Below the pieces are notes generated by a model. The model had not been told where the DNA came from. It saw only the letters and a list, made by a program, of their open reading frames with translations, and did not search any database. A DNA stretch of 64,000 bases from Bathynomus jamesi (taxonomy: Eukaryota; Arthropoda; Malacostraca; Isopoda; Cirolanidae). How positions within the stretch are numbered: the first letter of the stretch is position 1; each line of letters begins with the position of its first letter. The stretch lies in NCBI GenBank assembly GCA_023014485.1, contig JAJOZX010005785.1:137001-201000 (forward strand). The letters are read 5' to 3'. Shown piece after piece: positions 20,100-30,620 of this stretch. The position numbers and the translations under genes are program-made.

Positions 20100-20590
20100 T
20101 GTTATGCCTTCTACTACCGGTATTCTAATAATGTATACAAACAGGTATCTGGCAATATTTAAGCCTTCTAAGCCAACTGACTGATTAGGAGTCTATAATA
20201 GTGTATACAATGGTATCTGGCAACTCTGTCTTCGGAATACATGGCGCTATCTGGCAACTCATTTACAGCCAACTGGCTGATTAGGCGTATATAATAATAA
20301 TGTATGCAATAATACTGCTAAAAAGAGGTATCTGACAACCATTTACAGCCAACTGGCTGATTAGGAGTCTATAATAGTGTATACAATGGTATCTGGCAAC
20401 TCTGTCTTCGGAATACATGGCGCTATCTGGCAACTCATTTACAGCCAACTGGCTGATTAGGCTTATATAATAATAATGTATGCAATAATACTGCTAAAAA
20501 GAGGTATCTGACAACCATTTACAGCCAACTGGCTGATTAGGAGTCTATAATAATGTATACAATGGTATCGCGGTATCTGGCAACTCAAGC
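20100..20590 (-). repeat. Subterminal repeats of the right Polinton end
   Basis: Units of about 180 bp carry AACTGGCTGATTAGGAGTC, GTATACAATGGTATCTGGCA and ACATGGCGCTATCTGGCAAC. They recur near 20,180, 20,270, 20,350, 20,445 and 20,530. Complementary words occur once near 2318-2366 at the left end, so the inverted symmetry extends beyond the ~300-bp terminal repeats. Confidence 0.8.
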
Positions 20591-20877
20591 CAATTACGCC
20601 AACTGGCTGATTAGGAGCCTATAAAACAACGCCAGCCCGGCTGGAAGTCTTAATGTGCACTTGGCTCCTGCCAGGTGAACACCTCTCCTCCTTTCTCTCT
20701 CCTCCTCCTTTCTCTTGGGGGATAACGCCGCCTCCAAGTTTTCCCCCCACCCCCCTTTGCAACAACCCCCTTTGCAACAACCCCCTTCCCCCTTTGCAAC
20801 AACCCCCACCCCCCTTTGCAACATTACATAATAACCTGCAACATTCCTGCACTCTCCCCTTTTGCGGCTATACTACT
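20591..20877 (-). repeat. Polinton terminal inverted repeat, right
   Basis: Inverted partner of 1471-1772. It ends TACTACT at 20,877, next to the second GAGCTT. The C-rich units near 20,740-20,820 vary in number relative to the left arm. Confidence 0.88.
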
Positions 20878-20883
20878 GAGCTT

Positions 20884-21311
20884 CAATCTCTTGAATCTGT
20901 CGTTTCGCCACCCACCAAAAGAATAAAAGTTTCAGTGACAGATCCAACACCTTCAACAAGCAAATCTATCACAGAATCTGTCTCTCAGTTTCTTGAGTCA
21001 AGCAGCAATGACGAGACCTACGCGATGTCAAAAGATGTAGTAAAAATGATCGAGAGCTATCACCAAGAAAAACGCCTGGCTGCATGTGACAATCCTATTA
21101 GTTGGTGGAAAAATACGCAGAATATCTATCCATACTTGAGTAAACTTGCAAGGAAACATTTAGCCTGTCCTCCAAAAACGTACCAAGCGAGAGATTATTT
21201 AGCAGTGCTGGATTAATATATGATGAAAAGAGAAACAGACTGGCAGCAGAAAAGGCAGAAAAATTAATGTTCCTTAAGCATAACCTTCCTATAATTAAGT
21301 TTGAACATTAA
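20884..21311 (+). pseudogene. hAT transposase C-terminal region (dimerisation domain)
   Basis: The frame continues from 1470 with QSLESVVSPPTKR. It has a Ser/Thr-rich linker, then NPISWWKNTQNIYPYLSKLA, and after a one-base frame change near 21,180 reads SERLFSSAGLIYDEKRNRL and KAEKLMFLKHNLP to a stop at 21,309. These are the hallmark blocks of the hAT C-terminal dimerisation region in ZBED-like transposases. Together with 1372-1470 it makes about 175 residues of a normally 600-700-residue enzyme. Confidence 0.85.
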
Positions 21312-21841
21312 ACGATGAACATCTTAGTTTACTTTATTTTAATTACTCATTTATAAATATGCCTAATAAAACTTTAAACTTAATATAAATAGTTATCAAG
21401 CTAATTAAAGATCTCTTTCTATAAGGGTGGAGGTTGGGGAAAGAGGTCGGTGGGGTGCATTTGAGTTGGGTTCACGTCCCGCATCCTGGTAACACAATTA
21501 TGGTTTCTAATTGTGGCTGAAACTCAACAAAATATAACGAATTTATTTGCAGACGAATTCACTAATTGATTTCTATATTAGTTAGATGCTTGATATTATT
21601 TTATATGTTCAGAGAAAAGTACAGCAATTATTGTACAATTAATCAATTATACTACATTATAGCTACAGCTCTCTCTATATAATAACTTATTATATACGTT
21701 AAACACAACAAATCTCGAATATATCCTAAAAAATAACGAAAATGTAGACATCCGCATCCGCATCCGCGGATGTTGAAATCAAACATCCTCATCTGCATCC
21801 GCATCCGCGGATGTGAAAAAAATGACATCCGCTACATCACT
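21312..21841. other. hAT 3' non-coding and subterminal region
   Basis: AT-rich with no frame. The last ~100 bp carry GCATCCGCATCCGCGGATGT-type repeats on both strands and end in the CTACATCACTA terminus. Confidence 0.7.
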
Positions 21842-24528
21842 AATACTAATTGTAATGTACAGACCCTCAAACACGCCAACCTCAAAATTTTCAGATTCCA
21901 TTACAGAGGTAAGAAACTGGGTAAAAGATATACACTCCCCAACCCCAAACATTTTTCTCTGTGGTGATTTTAACTTTCCATTCACGAAATATAAGAGGAT
22001 AGGAAAAAATATATGTATACACCAGGACAACGGGCTCACACAAGAAGACCAGAAGCAGGTAAAAATGCTACTAGCTCTACCTGATGAATTTATGTTAACG
22101 CAAGAAATAACAGAAAACACAAAAAAACAACTGCCTAGATTTGGTATTCACAAATAAGAGTAATCTAATTGATAATGTAGAAATATCCCCAACTATGATA
22201 TCGGACCACAACGTCATTGAAATAACAACTAACATAAAGGCAACAGGAAAGGAAAGAACACGCACAACAGAAAGAAACAAATTCGAACTTTTAATTTCAC
22301 TCCAAAGCTATAAACTGGGAAGATGTGACATCCAGCATCGAAGTAATAGATTGGAAAACCATTTTCGAGGCCAAGACAACGGAGGAGATGCTTATGACCT
22401 TAGAGGAGAAGACGTTAGAAATTGTGGAAAAACATGTCCCAAAGATACAACAAAGAGGAAAGAGAAGCAAGTTCGAGAGACAAAAGAGGGCATTGTTTCG
22501 AAAGAGAAAAAGAGTGATTGCAAAATTAAGTAACTGTAAAGACAACATCAGAAAAATATTAAATGATAAACTGCAGAGTATTGATGACGTCATAGAGGAA
22601 CTAATCGAGAAGCATACAGAAAAAGAAGACGACGCAATAGAAGCGATAAAGGCTAATTCAAACTACTTCTATAATTTCGCAAAAAGAAAGTCAAAAAACC
22701 ATGCGACTATCGGACCTTTAAAAAACGAGAACACTGCTTTATCTGATGATCTAACAGAAGTAGCTGAAATATTAAGAGCTCAGTACGAATAATCTTTCAG
22801 TATCCCAAAAACTGACAAATTGATATGCGATAGAAACGCGTTCTTTGAAGAAGAACCACAAGGGGAAACTATAACGGATTTCGACTTTACGACAGATGAT
22901 ATTACACAAGCCATAGGGAAACTAAAAACACACTCAGCGGCAGGACCGGATAAATGGAATGCCACACTAATCAAAAAATGCAAGAATGCAATCGATGAGC
23001 CCCTATACTGGACGAGAAGACGATCACTAGACACGAGAGAAATACCGGGCATCCTGAAGAGCGGGAACATAGTCCCAATATACTGTATAAAGGAGGAGAT
23101 CGATCCGAGGCCAAAAACTATAGGCCAGTGTCGCTTACATCTCATTTAATTAAAATATTTGAAAGAATAGTTAGACAGAAAATCTGACTTTTTGGAAACT
23201 CAGAAAAAATTCAATGATAACCAACACGGGCTTCGGTCAGGCAGATCATGCCTATCACAACTAATGGAACACTACAACAACATTACTGATGCACTTGAAA
23301 GTAATGAAAACTATGATGTACTATACACAGACTTTGCTAAAGCGTTCGACAAGTGTGACCATGGAATCATAATATATAAACTGAAATATATGGGAATAAC
23401 AGGAAGAGTAGGGAAATGGATATATAATTTCCTTAGTGAGCGGCGGCAAGTCGTTACAGTAAAAGGAGTATCTTCATCAGAATCAGAGTTCCTCAGCTCA
23501 GTACCACAAGGAACAGAATTAGCTCCACTACTCTTCATAATCATGCAAACTGACATAGATGAAGACGTTACCAGAGACAGCACAGTAACATCCTATGCCG
23601 ATGACACAAACATCAGTAGAAAAATACGAAACCCAGAAAATATAGGATCTCGACAAACCGACATAAACAGAATCTACAAGTGGACAGAAGACAACAATAT
23701 GAAGTTTAACACCAAGAAATTTCAGCTGTTACGGTATGCAAAAAGAGAAGACCTAAAATCCATGGAATATTATACCCCAAATGGACAGGAAATTCAGAGA
23801 AATTCCAGAGCAAAAGATTTAGGGGTTGTAATGACAGATGGTGCGAAATTTGAAAGACAAAATAAAATAGCAGTAAACAAAGCAAAGAGAATAACGGGAC
23901 AGATATTGAGAACATTCAAACAAAGGGATTGGAATGTAATGATTCCTCTACTGAAAACCCTGATCATACCCAAATTGAAATACTGCTCGGTCCTAAAATC
24001 CCCATATAAAAAAGAAGATATTAGACAGCTGGAAGGGACCCAGAGAAGCTTCACAGCCAAGACCAGGGGTGCAAAGAACTAAATTAATGGGAAAGATTGC
24101 GCGAATTAGACCTATATTCACTGGAAAGCAGAAGAGAGAGATACTCCATTATTTACACTTGGAAAATAATGGAGAAACTAGTCCCTAATCTTACTTTGAA
24201 CCCTACAACTCCCCAAACAACTGTGGAAAGTAGAAATGGTAGACTGTGTCGTATTCCCAAATTAAAGGCGAGACAGGGAACATCCTTAACCCTAAAAGAA
24301 AATAGTGTGGTGAGAGGACCAAAACTGTTTAATCACCTGCCAAAAGACCTAAGAAACACGAAGGGAGTTGCAGTAGACATCTTCAAAAGAAGACTAGACT
24401 CCTGGCTCAGGACAATCCCCGATGAGCCTGGCGTACCTGGCTATGTGAGGTGGAGAGCACAAGAAACCAACTCGAGCGACAAGCTTCACCTTCGTGAAAT
24501 GAGGAATCATCGCGCGGAACCTTTGTAA
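21842..24528 (+). pseudogene. LINE ORF2: endonuclease C-part, reverse transcriptase and tail
   Basis: Blocks in order are YRPSNTPTSKF and FLCGDFNFPFTKYKR (endonuclease), a basic linker (22,325-22,792), and reverse transcriptase palm segments: TDFAKAFDKCDHG (motif A), SSVPQGTELAPLLF (motif B) and SYADDTNI (catalytic motif C, about 23,596). The thumb-like C-terminal region contains LYSLESRRERYSIIYTWK and GPKLFNHLPKDLRN. Frame changes near 22,140, 22,790, 23,145 and 24,082 make it non-functional. The element ends in AAGGTTGTAAGGTAAGG before a (TA)n tract. Confidence 0.85.
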
Positions 24529-24546
24529 GGTTGTAAGGTAAGGTAT

Positions 24547-24581
<35 letters not shown>

Positions 24582-24584
<3 letters not shown>

Positions 24585-25210
24585 CGTGTCCCAAAGAAAT
24601 GTATACCCAATTTGTTCGATAATACCAGCTATGAGGATAATAAATATATTACTTTTTATATGTTTTTTAATAAAGAATTTTCTTCTGAATCTAAATATGT
24701 AATTATTTTTATTAAAAATTGAAGAACAAAAAAGTTACAGATGTTTAAATTATAATTATTATTTTCGAGACTTCATGTGCGATATTTTCTAATATTTTAA
24801 CCGACTGTTTTGAGATACTTATGTTTAGTGTTGATATTGAAGCATAAATGTTGTAATTATTAGTTAATTCAAAAAATTTACAAATTCCATGGTTAAATGA
24901 CACTTTATCTAAGATGTTCGACTTCTTCCAGAACGTTGTTTTTGTAAGTTTTGCACAGTGCCGTCGGTTTCAAACTTATCTCGTATACGTGCAAAAATAT
25001 TAGAAAATATCGCACATGAAGTCTCGAAAATAATAATTATAATTTAAACATCTGTAACGTTTTTGTTTTTCAATTTTTAATAAAAATAATTACATATTTA
25101 GATTCAGGAGAAAATTCTTGATTAAAAAACATATAAAAAGTAATATATTTATTAACCTCATAGCTGGTATTATCGAACAAAGTGGGTATACATTTCTTTG
25201 GGACACGCTG
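24582..25210 (-). mobile_element. Mariner-derived MITE, 629 bp, with transposase fragment
   Basis: CAGCGTGTCCCAAAGAAATG at 24,582 is repeated in complement up to 25,210, flanked by TA. Inverted arms extend at least 120 bp. The interior keeps a minus-strand frame (about 24,918-25,000) reading ARIRDKFETDGTVQN and QRSGRRRTS, the helix-turn-helix region of a Tc1/mariner transposase. A 632-bp sister copy in the opposite orientation lies at 43,282-43,913. Confidence 0.85.
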
Positions 25211-25231
25211 TATATATACATATATATATAT

Positions 25232-25280
<49 letters not shown>

Positions 25281-25370
25281 ATACACAGACCGTGCATGCA
25301 CGGTCTGTGTGTATCATAAAAAACCTCATGGGACCATTCTGAGTTCATTCCCATATATATATATATACAG

Positions 25371-25415
<45 letters not shown>

Positions 25416-25423
25416 ATATATAT

Positions 25424-25460
<37 letters not shown>

Positions 25461-25464
25461 TATA
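25211..25464. repeat. (TA)n/(CA)n microsatellites with a 42-bp near-palindrome
   Basis: TA and CA tracts flank ATGATATACACAGACCGTGC and its complement (25,276-25,317). The rest is TATA runs and a (CA) tract at 25,423-25,453. Confidence 0.9.
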
Positions 25465-25502
25465 TGATGAATAAAACCACGAAGGAAAGGAAACACAGTA
25501 TG

Positions 25503-25542
25503 GTGCTCAAACGCTTTCGTCTAATGACATCCTCAGGAACAC
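25503..25542 (-). ncRNA. Hammerhead-ribozyme-like motif, PLE family 1
   Basis: Minus-strand copy of the motif described at 39,792: GTGTTC, CTGAGGA, a GUC/GAC hairpin, GAA, AGCGTT, U, GAGCAC. The very short third stem is AGC/GUU with one wobble pair. Folded by hand only. Confidence 0.55.
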
Positions 25543-25598
25543 TGAAGTACATAAAGAATTACAGCCTATATAGGTTACAGAAAAAAAGTATATATATA

Positions 25599-27553
25599 TG
25601 TAAAAATGAACAATGAATAATCCATATTCATTTTTACATAAGAAACCAAAATTGCCTAAGCGAGTTTTGGATAAAAATTTTATTTGTAGCTTCCTATTTT
25701 TGTTTGTGTCACAACCCTATGATCTACCATTTCTGTGGTTTAGTTGTATCTATTTTCCATTTTTCATTGTTATAGAATTCATTATAATTAATTATGATTG
25801 TCTTCCATCTCACCCTCGACCCTAGATTATGAATACACGTTGCATGTAAGAGGATTGGAACCCGCAGTTGTACTTCTTAGTCATTAATACCCACTCTTTG
25901 TCTCTAATTCGTTCTTGTAAATCTTCCTAATAATGATTTGTTCTATACGTACAAATTCAATAACTATGACGTCACATTTTCCTGTCATTAATTTCCCTTC
26001 ATTATATCTCTAGTATGCAATGTATGAAAATTCTTTATCATCATAATAAAAACTGTACACTCTATAGAAGTCATTATTTATATGTTATGTAGTATAAATA
26101 TACTATTATTCGACCATATCCCCCGGCCCCATACGTCCATATCTTATCTTGACCATTATCGTATGTCAATTTTATTAAATATTCATTTTGCTCGTGAAAT
26201 GCAAAACTTTTTGCATTCGTTCGAAGACGCTCAAATACGTTCTCGTATTGTTTTTTTTATTATTTTTTTTCAAGTGCGTTCACCCCTCACAAGATATTCA
26301 TAATTGCTTATGCAAGTGTACGCAATTCGCAAATCAGCATAAATCAAACATCTGAAAACGTGAAACCTCTTGTCCCTCTGATTTCAAATTTATGACATGT
26401 TATAACATATTATAACATATTATGTTGTATATAAATCCAAACCATATGTGCCCATGTACTTTGTATTATATTTCTAACATCTTAATTGTCTATTAATATG
26501 AAACACTGTAAAAACAAAACAAAGTTATAGTAACTGTTTAATTGTAATTAACTGTAATACTTTAATTTAGTATAACGTAATGTACTTTAATGAAACTGTA
26601 ATTAATATTAACTTGTAATGTACTTCAATGAAACTGTAATTGAATGTAATGAATTAATATATAATGTAAGAATGTACTTTAATAGAAGTGTAATTAAACA
26701 ATAATAAGTGAATATGAATTAATTGGTATTGTAATCGTAATTGTAATGAACCAAAATTAATACGTACTCAGTCATGTACTCAATTTGTACTTATGTACTA
26801 CTATGAAATTATATCGCCTTCATAAATGTAGACTCGGCGAAAAATACAAATTAGTTTTTGTTATTTTTATTTTTTTTATTATTTTTATTTGAAATTTTTC
26901 AAACATCTGATCATGTGTTTAAAAGGGGGGAACTTAACCTTCACCTGTCTTCCCCCAAACATTTAGGTTTATATTATACATGTATTTGTAAAATTAGGGA
27001 CTTCATTGCGGTACTTCATTATAGCACTTCATTACGAGACTCCTTTGTTAGCAGCCTCGCTGCGGGGAGGGGGCAGAGGCCCCTTGCCTCCTTAACTTTT
27101 TAGATTCCGGCCTGAGCCATGGTCGAAAGAGGTCGAACCTCTACCCCTGTAAATTCAGAGCACTACCTGTACATTTTGAGAAGTAAACCACAGTAGAAAA
27201 CGTTTTTATCTTTTCCTTCGAGCATTGTTCTCTTCAGGAACTTAGTCAGTTAAGTCGATAAGTTATAAAAGAAAAATCGATAAGTTTAGTCTCAGAGAAA
27301 GTATCAGAGTATTATCAGAGTATTATAGCAAGAGAAGAATTAATAATCGTCGACCCATAAAGCGAGAGAAAGAGACAACCCAAGCACCATAGAAGATATT
27401 GGCATAACAGTCTGGCGAGTCTGTAGCCAAGAGTTTAACAAGAGGCGACCGAAAAAAATTAGAATGTTATACAAGAAATATCCGTTGCTGCCTCCTAACT
27501 AGAACCCCCGTCGATTCCGAACCGACTCAGGGCCATAGACGGAGGGGTTAACA
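25599..27553 (+). repeat. 5' LTR (1,955 bp)
   Basis: Direct repeat of 35,798-37,750. It includes a GC-richer 3' segment with CAGCCTCGCTGCGGGGAGGG near 27,050 and AACCCCCGTCGATTCCGAAC near 27,503. No TATA box stands out among many AT-rich candidates. A related, diverged solo LTR is at 40,811-42,944. Confidence 0.92.
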
Positions 27554-27556
27554 AAC

Positions 27557-27568
27557 TGGCGACCCTTT
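27557..27568 (+). promoter_or_regulatory. Primer-binding site of the LTR element
   Basis: TGGCGACCCTTT starts 3 bp after the LTR. Its first bases are complementary to a tRNA 3' end (CCA plus GGTCG). This fits reverse-transcription priming by a host tRNA such as Arg; the exact tRNA cannot be fixed here. Confidence 0.7.
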
Positions 27569-27589
27569 ACCAGGATCTTAACAGATTTT

Positions 27590-29081
27590 AAGAAGAAGAT
27601 TTTAAGAAGAAGATTTTAAGAAGAAGAAGATTTTAAGAAGAAGAAGATTTTAAGAAGAGGCCACTCTTTGGCCAAGATAGAAATTACCCTGCATCAGGAC
27701 CCACCATTTGACCGGCGTGTCACGACTTCTTGTTCGTAACATCCACCCTTGAACCGGTGTGTCACGACTCCAAGTTCTCCACGCCTAGTTTTCATCCAAG
27801 AAGAAGTAGCCAGCCAGACGTCTTCAGGACACGTCTCTGAGGATTTCGCCCGTAGAATTTTTGTTAAGTACAGAGTTTTTTTTTTTTTTAATTTATAAAC
27901 ACTTGAAAAGTCAGCATTATTAACAGTTAATATTTAGTATGGAGCCAGAATTAACACAAAACACAGTGAACACTTCAGACACCAGCGATACATTTTTTTT
28001 AGTGAAACTAACTTTCACAGAAGTTAAAAGTAAGAAAAGTTAAAAGTAAGAAAAGTTAAAAGTAAGAAAAGTTAAAAGTAAGAAAAGTTAAAAGTAAGAA
28101 AAGTTAAAAGTAAGAAAAGTTAAAAGTAAGAGAATTAATTTCAGAGAGAGTTAATTTCAAGAGTTAATTTCAAGAGAGTTAATTTCAGAGAGAGTTAATT
28201 TCAGAGAGAGTTAATTTCAGAGAGTTAATTTCAGAGAGAGTTAATTTCAGAGAGAGTTAATTTCAGAGTTATTTTCACTATTATATTCAGTATAGAATAA
28301 TTTTATTTTATGTATCAAACATAATAGTTTCGTACCTTCGTGTACATTCGAGTGAAATGTTGTTTTTCATTTTATATTTTTGTTTGCAAATTTTTTCAAA
28401 TTATTGAATTGAATTGACTTGCAAATTAAGAAAGAGAGTGTTTATAGAGAGTTTATAGATTTAGAGAGATACTTGAAGTAATTTTGAAGTCAGTTTTGAA
28501 GTCATTTTTTGAAGTCATTTTTTGAAGTCATTTTTGAAGTCAGTTTTTGAAGTCAGAAGGTTGCGCCAAGAGGGACAACCGCCCCAGAGATTTATAGAAA
28601 TACTTGATAAGAGGTCAAGTCAGAAGGTTGCGCCAAAAGGGACAACCGCCCCAGAGATTTATAGAAATACTTGATAAGAGGTCAAGTCAGAAGGTTGCGC
28701 CAAAAAGGACACCCGCCCCAGAGATTTATAGAAATACTTGATAAGAGGTCAAGTCAGAAGGTTGCGCCAAGAGGGACAACCGCCCCAGAGATTTATAGAA
28801 ATACTTGATAGAGTTCAAGTTAGACAGTTTAAGTTTCAAGATACTTGATAGAGTTCAAGTTGGACAGTTTAAGTTTCAAGATACTTGATAGAGTTCAAGT
28901 TAGACAGTTTAAGTTTCAAGATACTTGATAGAGTTCAAGTTAGACAGTTTAAGTTTCAAGATACTTGATAGAGTTCAAGTTAGACAGTTTAAGTTTCAAG
29001 ATACTTGATAGAGTTCAAGTTAGACAGTTTAAGTTTCAAGATACTTGATAGAGTTCAAGTTAGACAGTTTAAGTTTCAAGA
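27590..29081 (+). repeat. Succession of distinct tandem arrays inside the LTR element
   Basis: In order: AAGAAGATTTT units (27,590-27,655); 16-bp AGTTAAAAGTAAGAAA units (28,020-28,135, about 7); GAGAGAGTTAATTTCA units (28,135-28,270); TTTTTGAAGTCA units (28,480-28,555); a 67-bp unit with AAGGTTGCGCCAAGAGGGAC (from 28,551, four copies); and a 40-bp unit ATACTTGATAGAGTTCAAGT plus 20 bp more (28,801-29,080, seven copies). Each family is nearly homogeneous, implying recent expansion. Confidence 0.9.
27939..28043 (+). pseudogene. Possible vestigial gag start
   Basis: ATG 27,939 opens MEPELTQNTVNTSDTSDTFF and ends after 34 codons where a 16-bp tandem repeat begins. It is the only ATG-led frame placed where gag should start. 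It may be the remnant left when the coding region was replaced by repeats, or chance. Confidence 0.3.
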
Positions 29082-29083
29082 TA

Positions 29084-30443
29084 AAGGGTGGGGCACGGGA
29101 ACCAAGTGATTTGGAATAATCAGGAAAATGATATTTATTTTTGTAAAGAAAATATATTGGTAGAACAACATTCGTAAGAACATAGCATTTCATGTCATAA
29201 TAATCATGTACCGAAAATTATATCTGGCATATGATGTCCTTGGCCGTCGACGCATTGTTGAAGGCGTTTACGAAAATTGGCCTCCACTCTTCCCAGCAGG
29301 TCTCTGTTGAGTTGGATGATTTGTTGACGGATCGCTTCCTTCAATGCATCTAATGTACGGGGCTTGTCCTCGTAGACACGTGACTTGAGGTACCCCCATA
29401 GAAAGAAGTCACATGTGGACAAGTCAGGGGACCGAGGGGGCCATGCAATGTCACCAAATCTCGAAATGAGATGGTTGGGAAACAGGGGGCGAAGAACAGC
29501 CATTGACGCTCTGGCGGTGTGTGGCGTGGCCCCATCTTGCTGAAACCACAAATGTCGACGAGCAATACGCCTTCTTCGTAACTCAGGGATGAAAAAGGTG
29601 TTCACCATCTCAATGTAACGCCCAGATGTTATGGTAACGGTAACCCCATTTTGTTCGAAGAAATAGGGACCGATGACGCCAAACTTTCCCACCGCGCACC
29701 AAACTGTAACCTTAGGGCTATGCAGCGGTTTTTCATGGAGTTGTCGCGGATTTTCAGCAGCCCAATACCGACAGTTTTGATTGTTGACGGCCCCATTAAG
29801 GTGGAAATGGGCTTCATCACTCATTACCACCATCATGTTTTCATTCTGCTCATAAAGTGCAAGCATTTCCTGTGCAAATTTCAGTCGTTGGGGGCAATCG
29901 TTTACATTCAATTCCTGCACCATCGCTAACTTGTATGGGTGAAAATGTAATTCTTCATGCAAAATCCGTCTAACAGTACGATTGCTGATTCCGAGTGCAG
30001 CTGAATGTCTCCGAGCAGAGCGGCCTGGGCTTTGCAACATCGCTTGTCTGACCCTTTCAACGTTCTCTGGAGTACGCACAGTGCGTTGCGGCCCCTTCGG
30101 TTTTGTTTTCATTATTGAGCCTCCTGTTCGAAGATTGTTAACCCAACGTAAGATTGTGTCTCGAGCGGGAACAGAGTCATTTCGATGAATGTTGAATCTG
30201 CGGCGAAACGCACGCTGAACTGCTGTCACTGACTCGCCACTCCTAACAAAATGATCATACGCGAACATGCGGTGTTCTAACGTCCACTGCTCCATGATGG
30301 CACCTGAAAGATAAAGATGAGTGTTAGTTAAAGTTAAATGCTATGAACCCAGGAATGGAATGCTACCTACCGCACGCCTCTCCCATTCCTAATGGCCGAT
30401 TACTAGCTATTCAAAAAACACTTGATTCCCGTGCCCCACCCTG
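29084..30443 (-). mobile_element. Tc1/mariner transposon, apparently intact
   Basis: AGGGTGGGGCACGGGAA termini in inverted orientation (29,085 and ending 30,443) are flanked by TA. The element is inserted in the 40-bp tandem array, which resumes in phase at 30,446. Length is 1,360 bp with a single uninterrupted transposase gene. The left terminus differs by one base from the right. Confidence 0.92.
29204..30295 (-). CDS. Mariner-type transposase, full length (363 aa)
   Basis: The N-terminal helix-turn-helix pair (about residues 5-110: AYDHFVRSGESVTAVQRAFR, ARDTILRWVNNLRTGG, then NRTVRRILHEELHF) binds the terminal repeats. The catalytic core shows MSDEAHFHLNG (first Asp), WFQQDGATPHTA (second Asp) and WPPRSPDLSTCDFFLWGYLK (third Asp), with 36 residues between the second and third by my count. 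It cuts and pastes the element into TA. The start ATG lies about 150 bp inside the right terminus. There are no stops or frameshifts, so it could encode active enzyme. Confidence 0.92.
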   Translation of the reverse strand: MEQWTLEHRMFAYDHFVRSGESVTAVQRAFRRRFNIHRNDSVPARDTILRWVNNLRTGGSIMKTKPKGPQRTVRTPENVERVRQAMLQSPGRSARRHSAALGISNRTVRRILHEELHFHPYKLAMVQELNVNDCPQRLKFAQEMLALYEQNENMMVVMSDEAHFHLNGAVNNQNCRYWAAENPRQLHEKPLHSPKVTVWCAVGKFGVIGPYFFEQNGVTVTITSGRYIEMVNTFFIPELRRRRIARRHLWFQQDGATPHTARASMAVLRPLFPNHLISRFGDIAWPPRSPDLSTCDFFLWGYLKSRVYEDKPRTLDALKEAIRQQIIQLNRDLLGRVEANFRKRLQQCVDGQGHHMPDIIFGT

Positions 30444-30445
30444 TA

Positions 30446-30620
30446 CTTGATAGAGTTCAAGTTAGACAGTTTAAGTTTCAAGATACTTGATAGAGTTCAA
30501 GTTAGACAGTTTAAGTTTCAAGATACTTGATAGAGTTCAAGTTAGACAGTTTAAGTTTCAAGATACTTGATAGAGTTCAAGTTAGACAGTTTAAGTTTCA
30601 AGATACTTGATAGAGTCCAA
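30446..30620 (+). repeat. Continuation of the 40-bp tandem array
   Basis: About four more copies of the 40-bp unit follow the mariner insertion, giving about 11 in total. The last copy decays into CCAAGTCAGTTTTCGAGTCC. Confidence 0.9.

Larger units (their letters stand above)
1471..20877. mobile_element. Polinton/Maverick (adintovirus-like) element, 19.4 kb
   Basis: The ends are AGTAGTATAGCCGCAAAAGG at 1471 and its complement ending at 20,877, flanked by the 6-bp duplication GAGCTT (1465-1470 and 20,878-20,883). AG termini and six-base duplications are the Polinton signature. The interior encodes the full expected set: retroviral-type integrase, adenain-like protease, FtsK/A32-type packaging ATPase, double-jelly-roll major capsid, penton, pX-like core protein and protein-primed DNA polymerase B. 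Virion genes run on the minus strand and replication/accessory genes on the plus strand. About 4.5 kb at the left end is filled with minisatellites and secondary insertions. Most long genes carry frame breaks, so this copy looks inactive as assembled. Confidence 0.95.
1137..21841 (+). mobile_element. hAT-superfamily DNA transposon, internally deleted, hosting a Polinton
   Basis: The termini are TAGTGATGTAG at 1137-1147 and its complement at 21,831-21,841, flanked by the 8-bp direct repeat ATACTAAT (1129-1136 and 21,842-21,849). Eight-base duplications and short inverted termini are the hAT signature. Subterminal zones at 1150-1250 and 21,745-21,815 are full of CATCCGCA-type words in both orientations, which in hAT elements are usually transposase-binding sites. 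Without the Polinton the element is about 1.3 kb and keeps only the C-terminal third of a ZBED-like transposase, so it was probably already non-autonomous. Confidence 0.88.
432..24528 (+). mobile_element. Jockey/CR1-like LINE, split by a hAT insertion
   Basis: This non-LTR retrotransposon survives in two halves, 432-1136 and 21,842-24,528. The left half ends inside the apurinic-type endonuclease domain and the right half resumes in the same codon register. If the inserted hAT and one copy of its 8-bp duplication are ignored, the frame runs across the join into the endonuclease YRPS segment. The right half holds the GDFNFPF endonuclease motif, a reverse transcriptase with YADDT, and a tail rich in RRERYSIIYTWK-like sequence found in jockey/CR1-group LINEs of many invertebrates. 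Several frameshifts are present. A second fragment of the same family lies at 61,015-61,582. Clade assignment within the jockey/CR1 group is inference. Confidence 0.8.

Noticed and set aside
25070..25467. 160- and 89-codon frames
   Set aside because: They run through TA/CA repeats and MITE or PLE ends; no coding signal.
25613..25825. 70-codon frame repeated at 35,812
   Set aside because: Also LTR-internal; low-complexity hydrophobic, no sign of selection.
26858..27103. 81-codon frame repeated at 37,057-37,302
   Set aside because: It repeats only because both LTRs carry it; starts in a T-rich run and shows no motif.
28801..29080. Regular 40-bp direct repeats resembling a CRISPR array
   Set aside because: There are no unique spacers; the units are contiguous tandem copies inside a eukaryotic LTR element.
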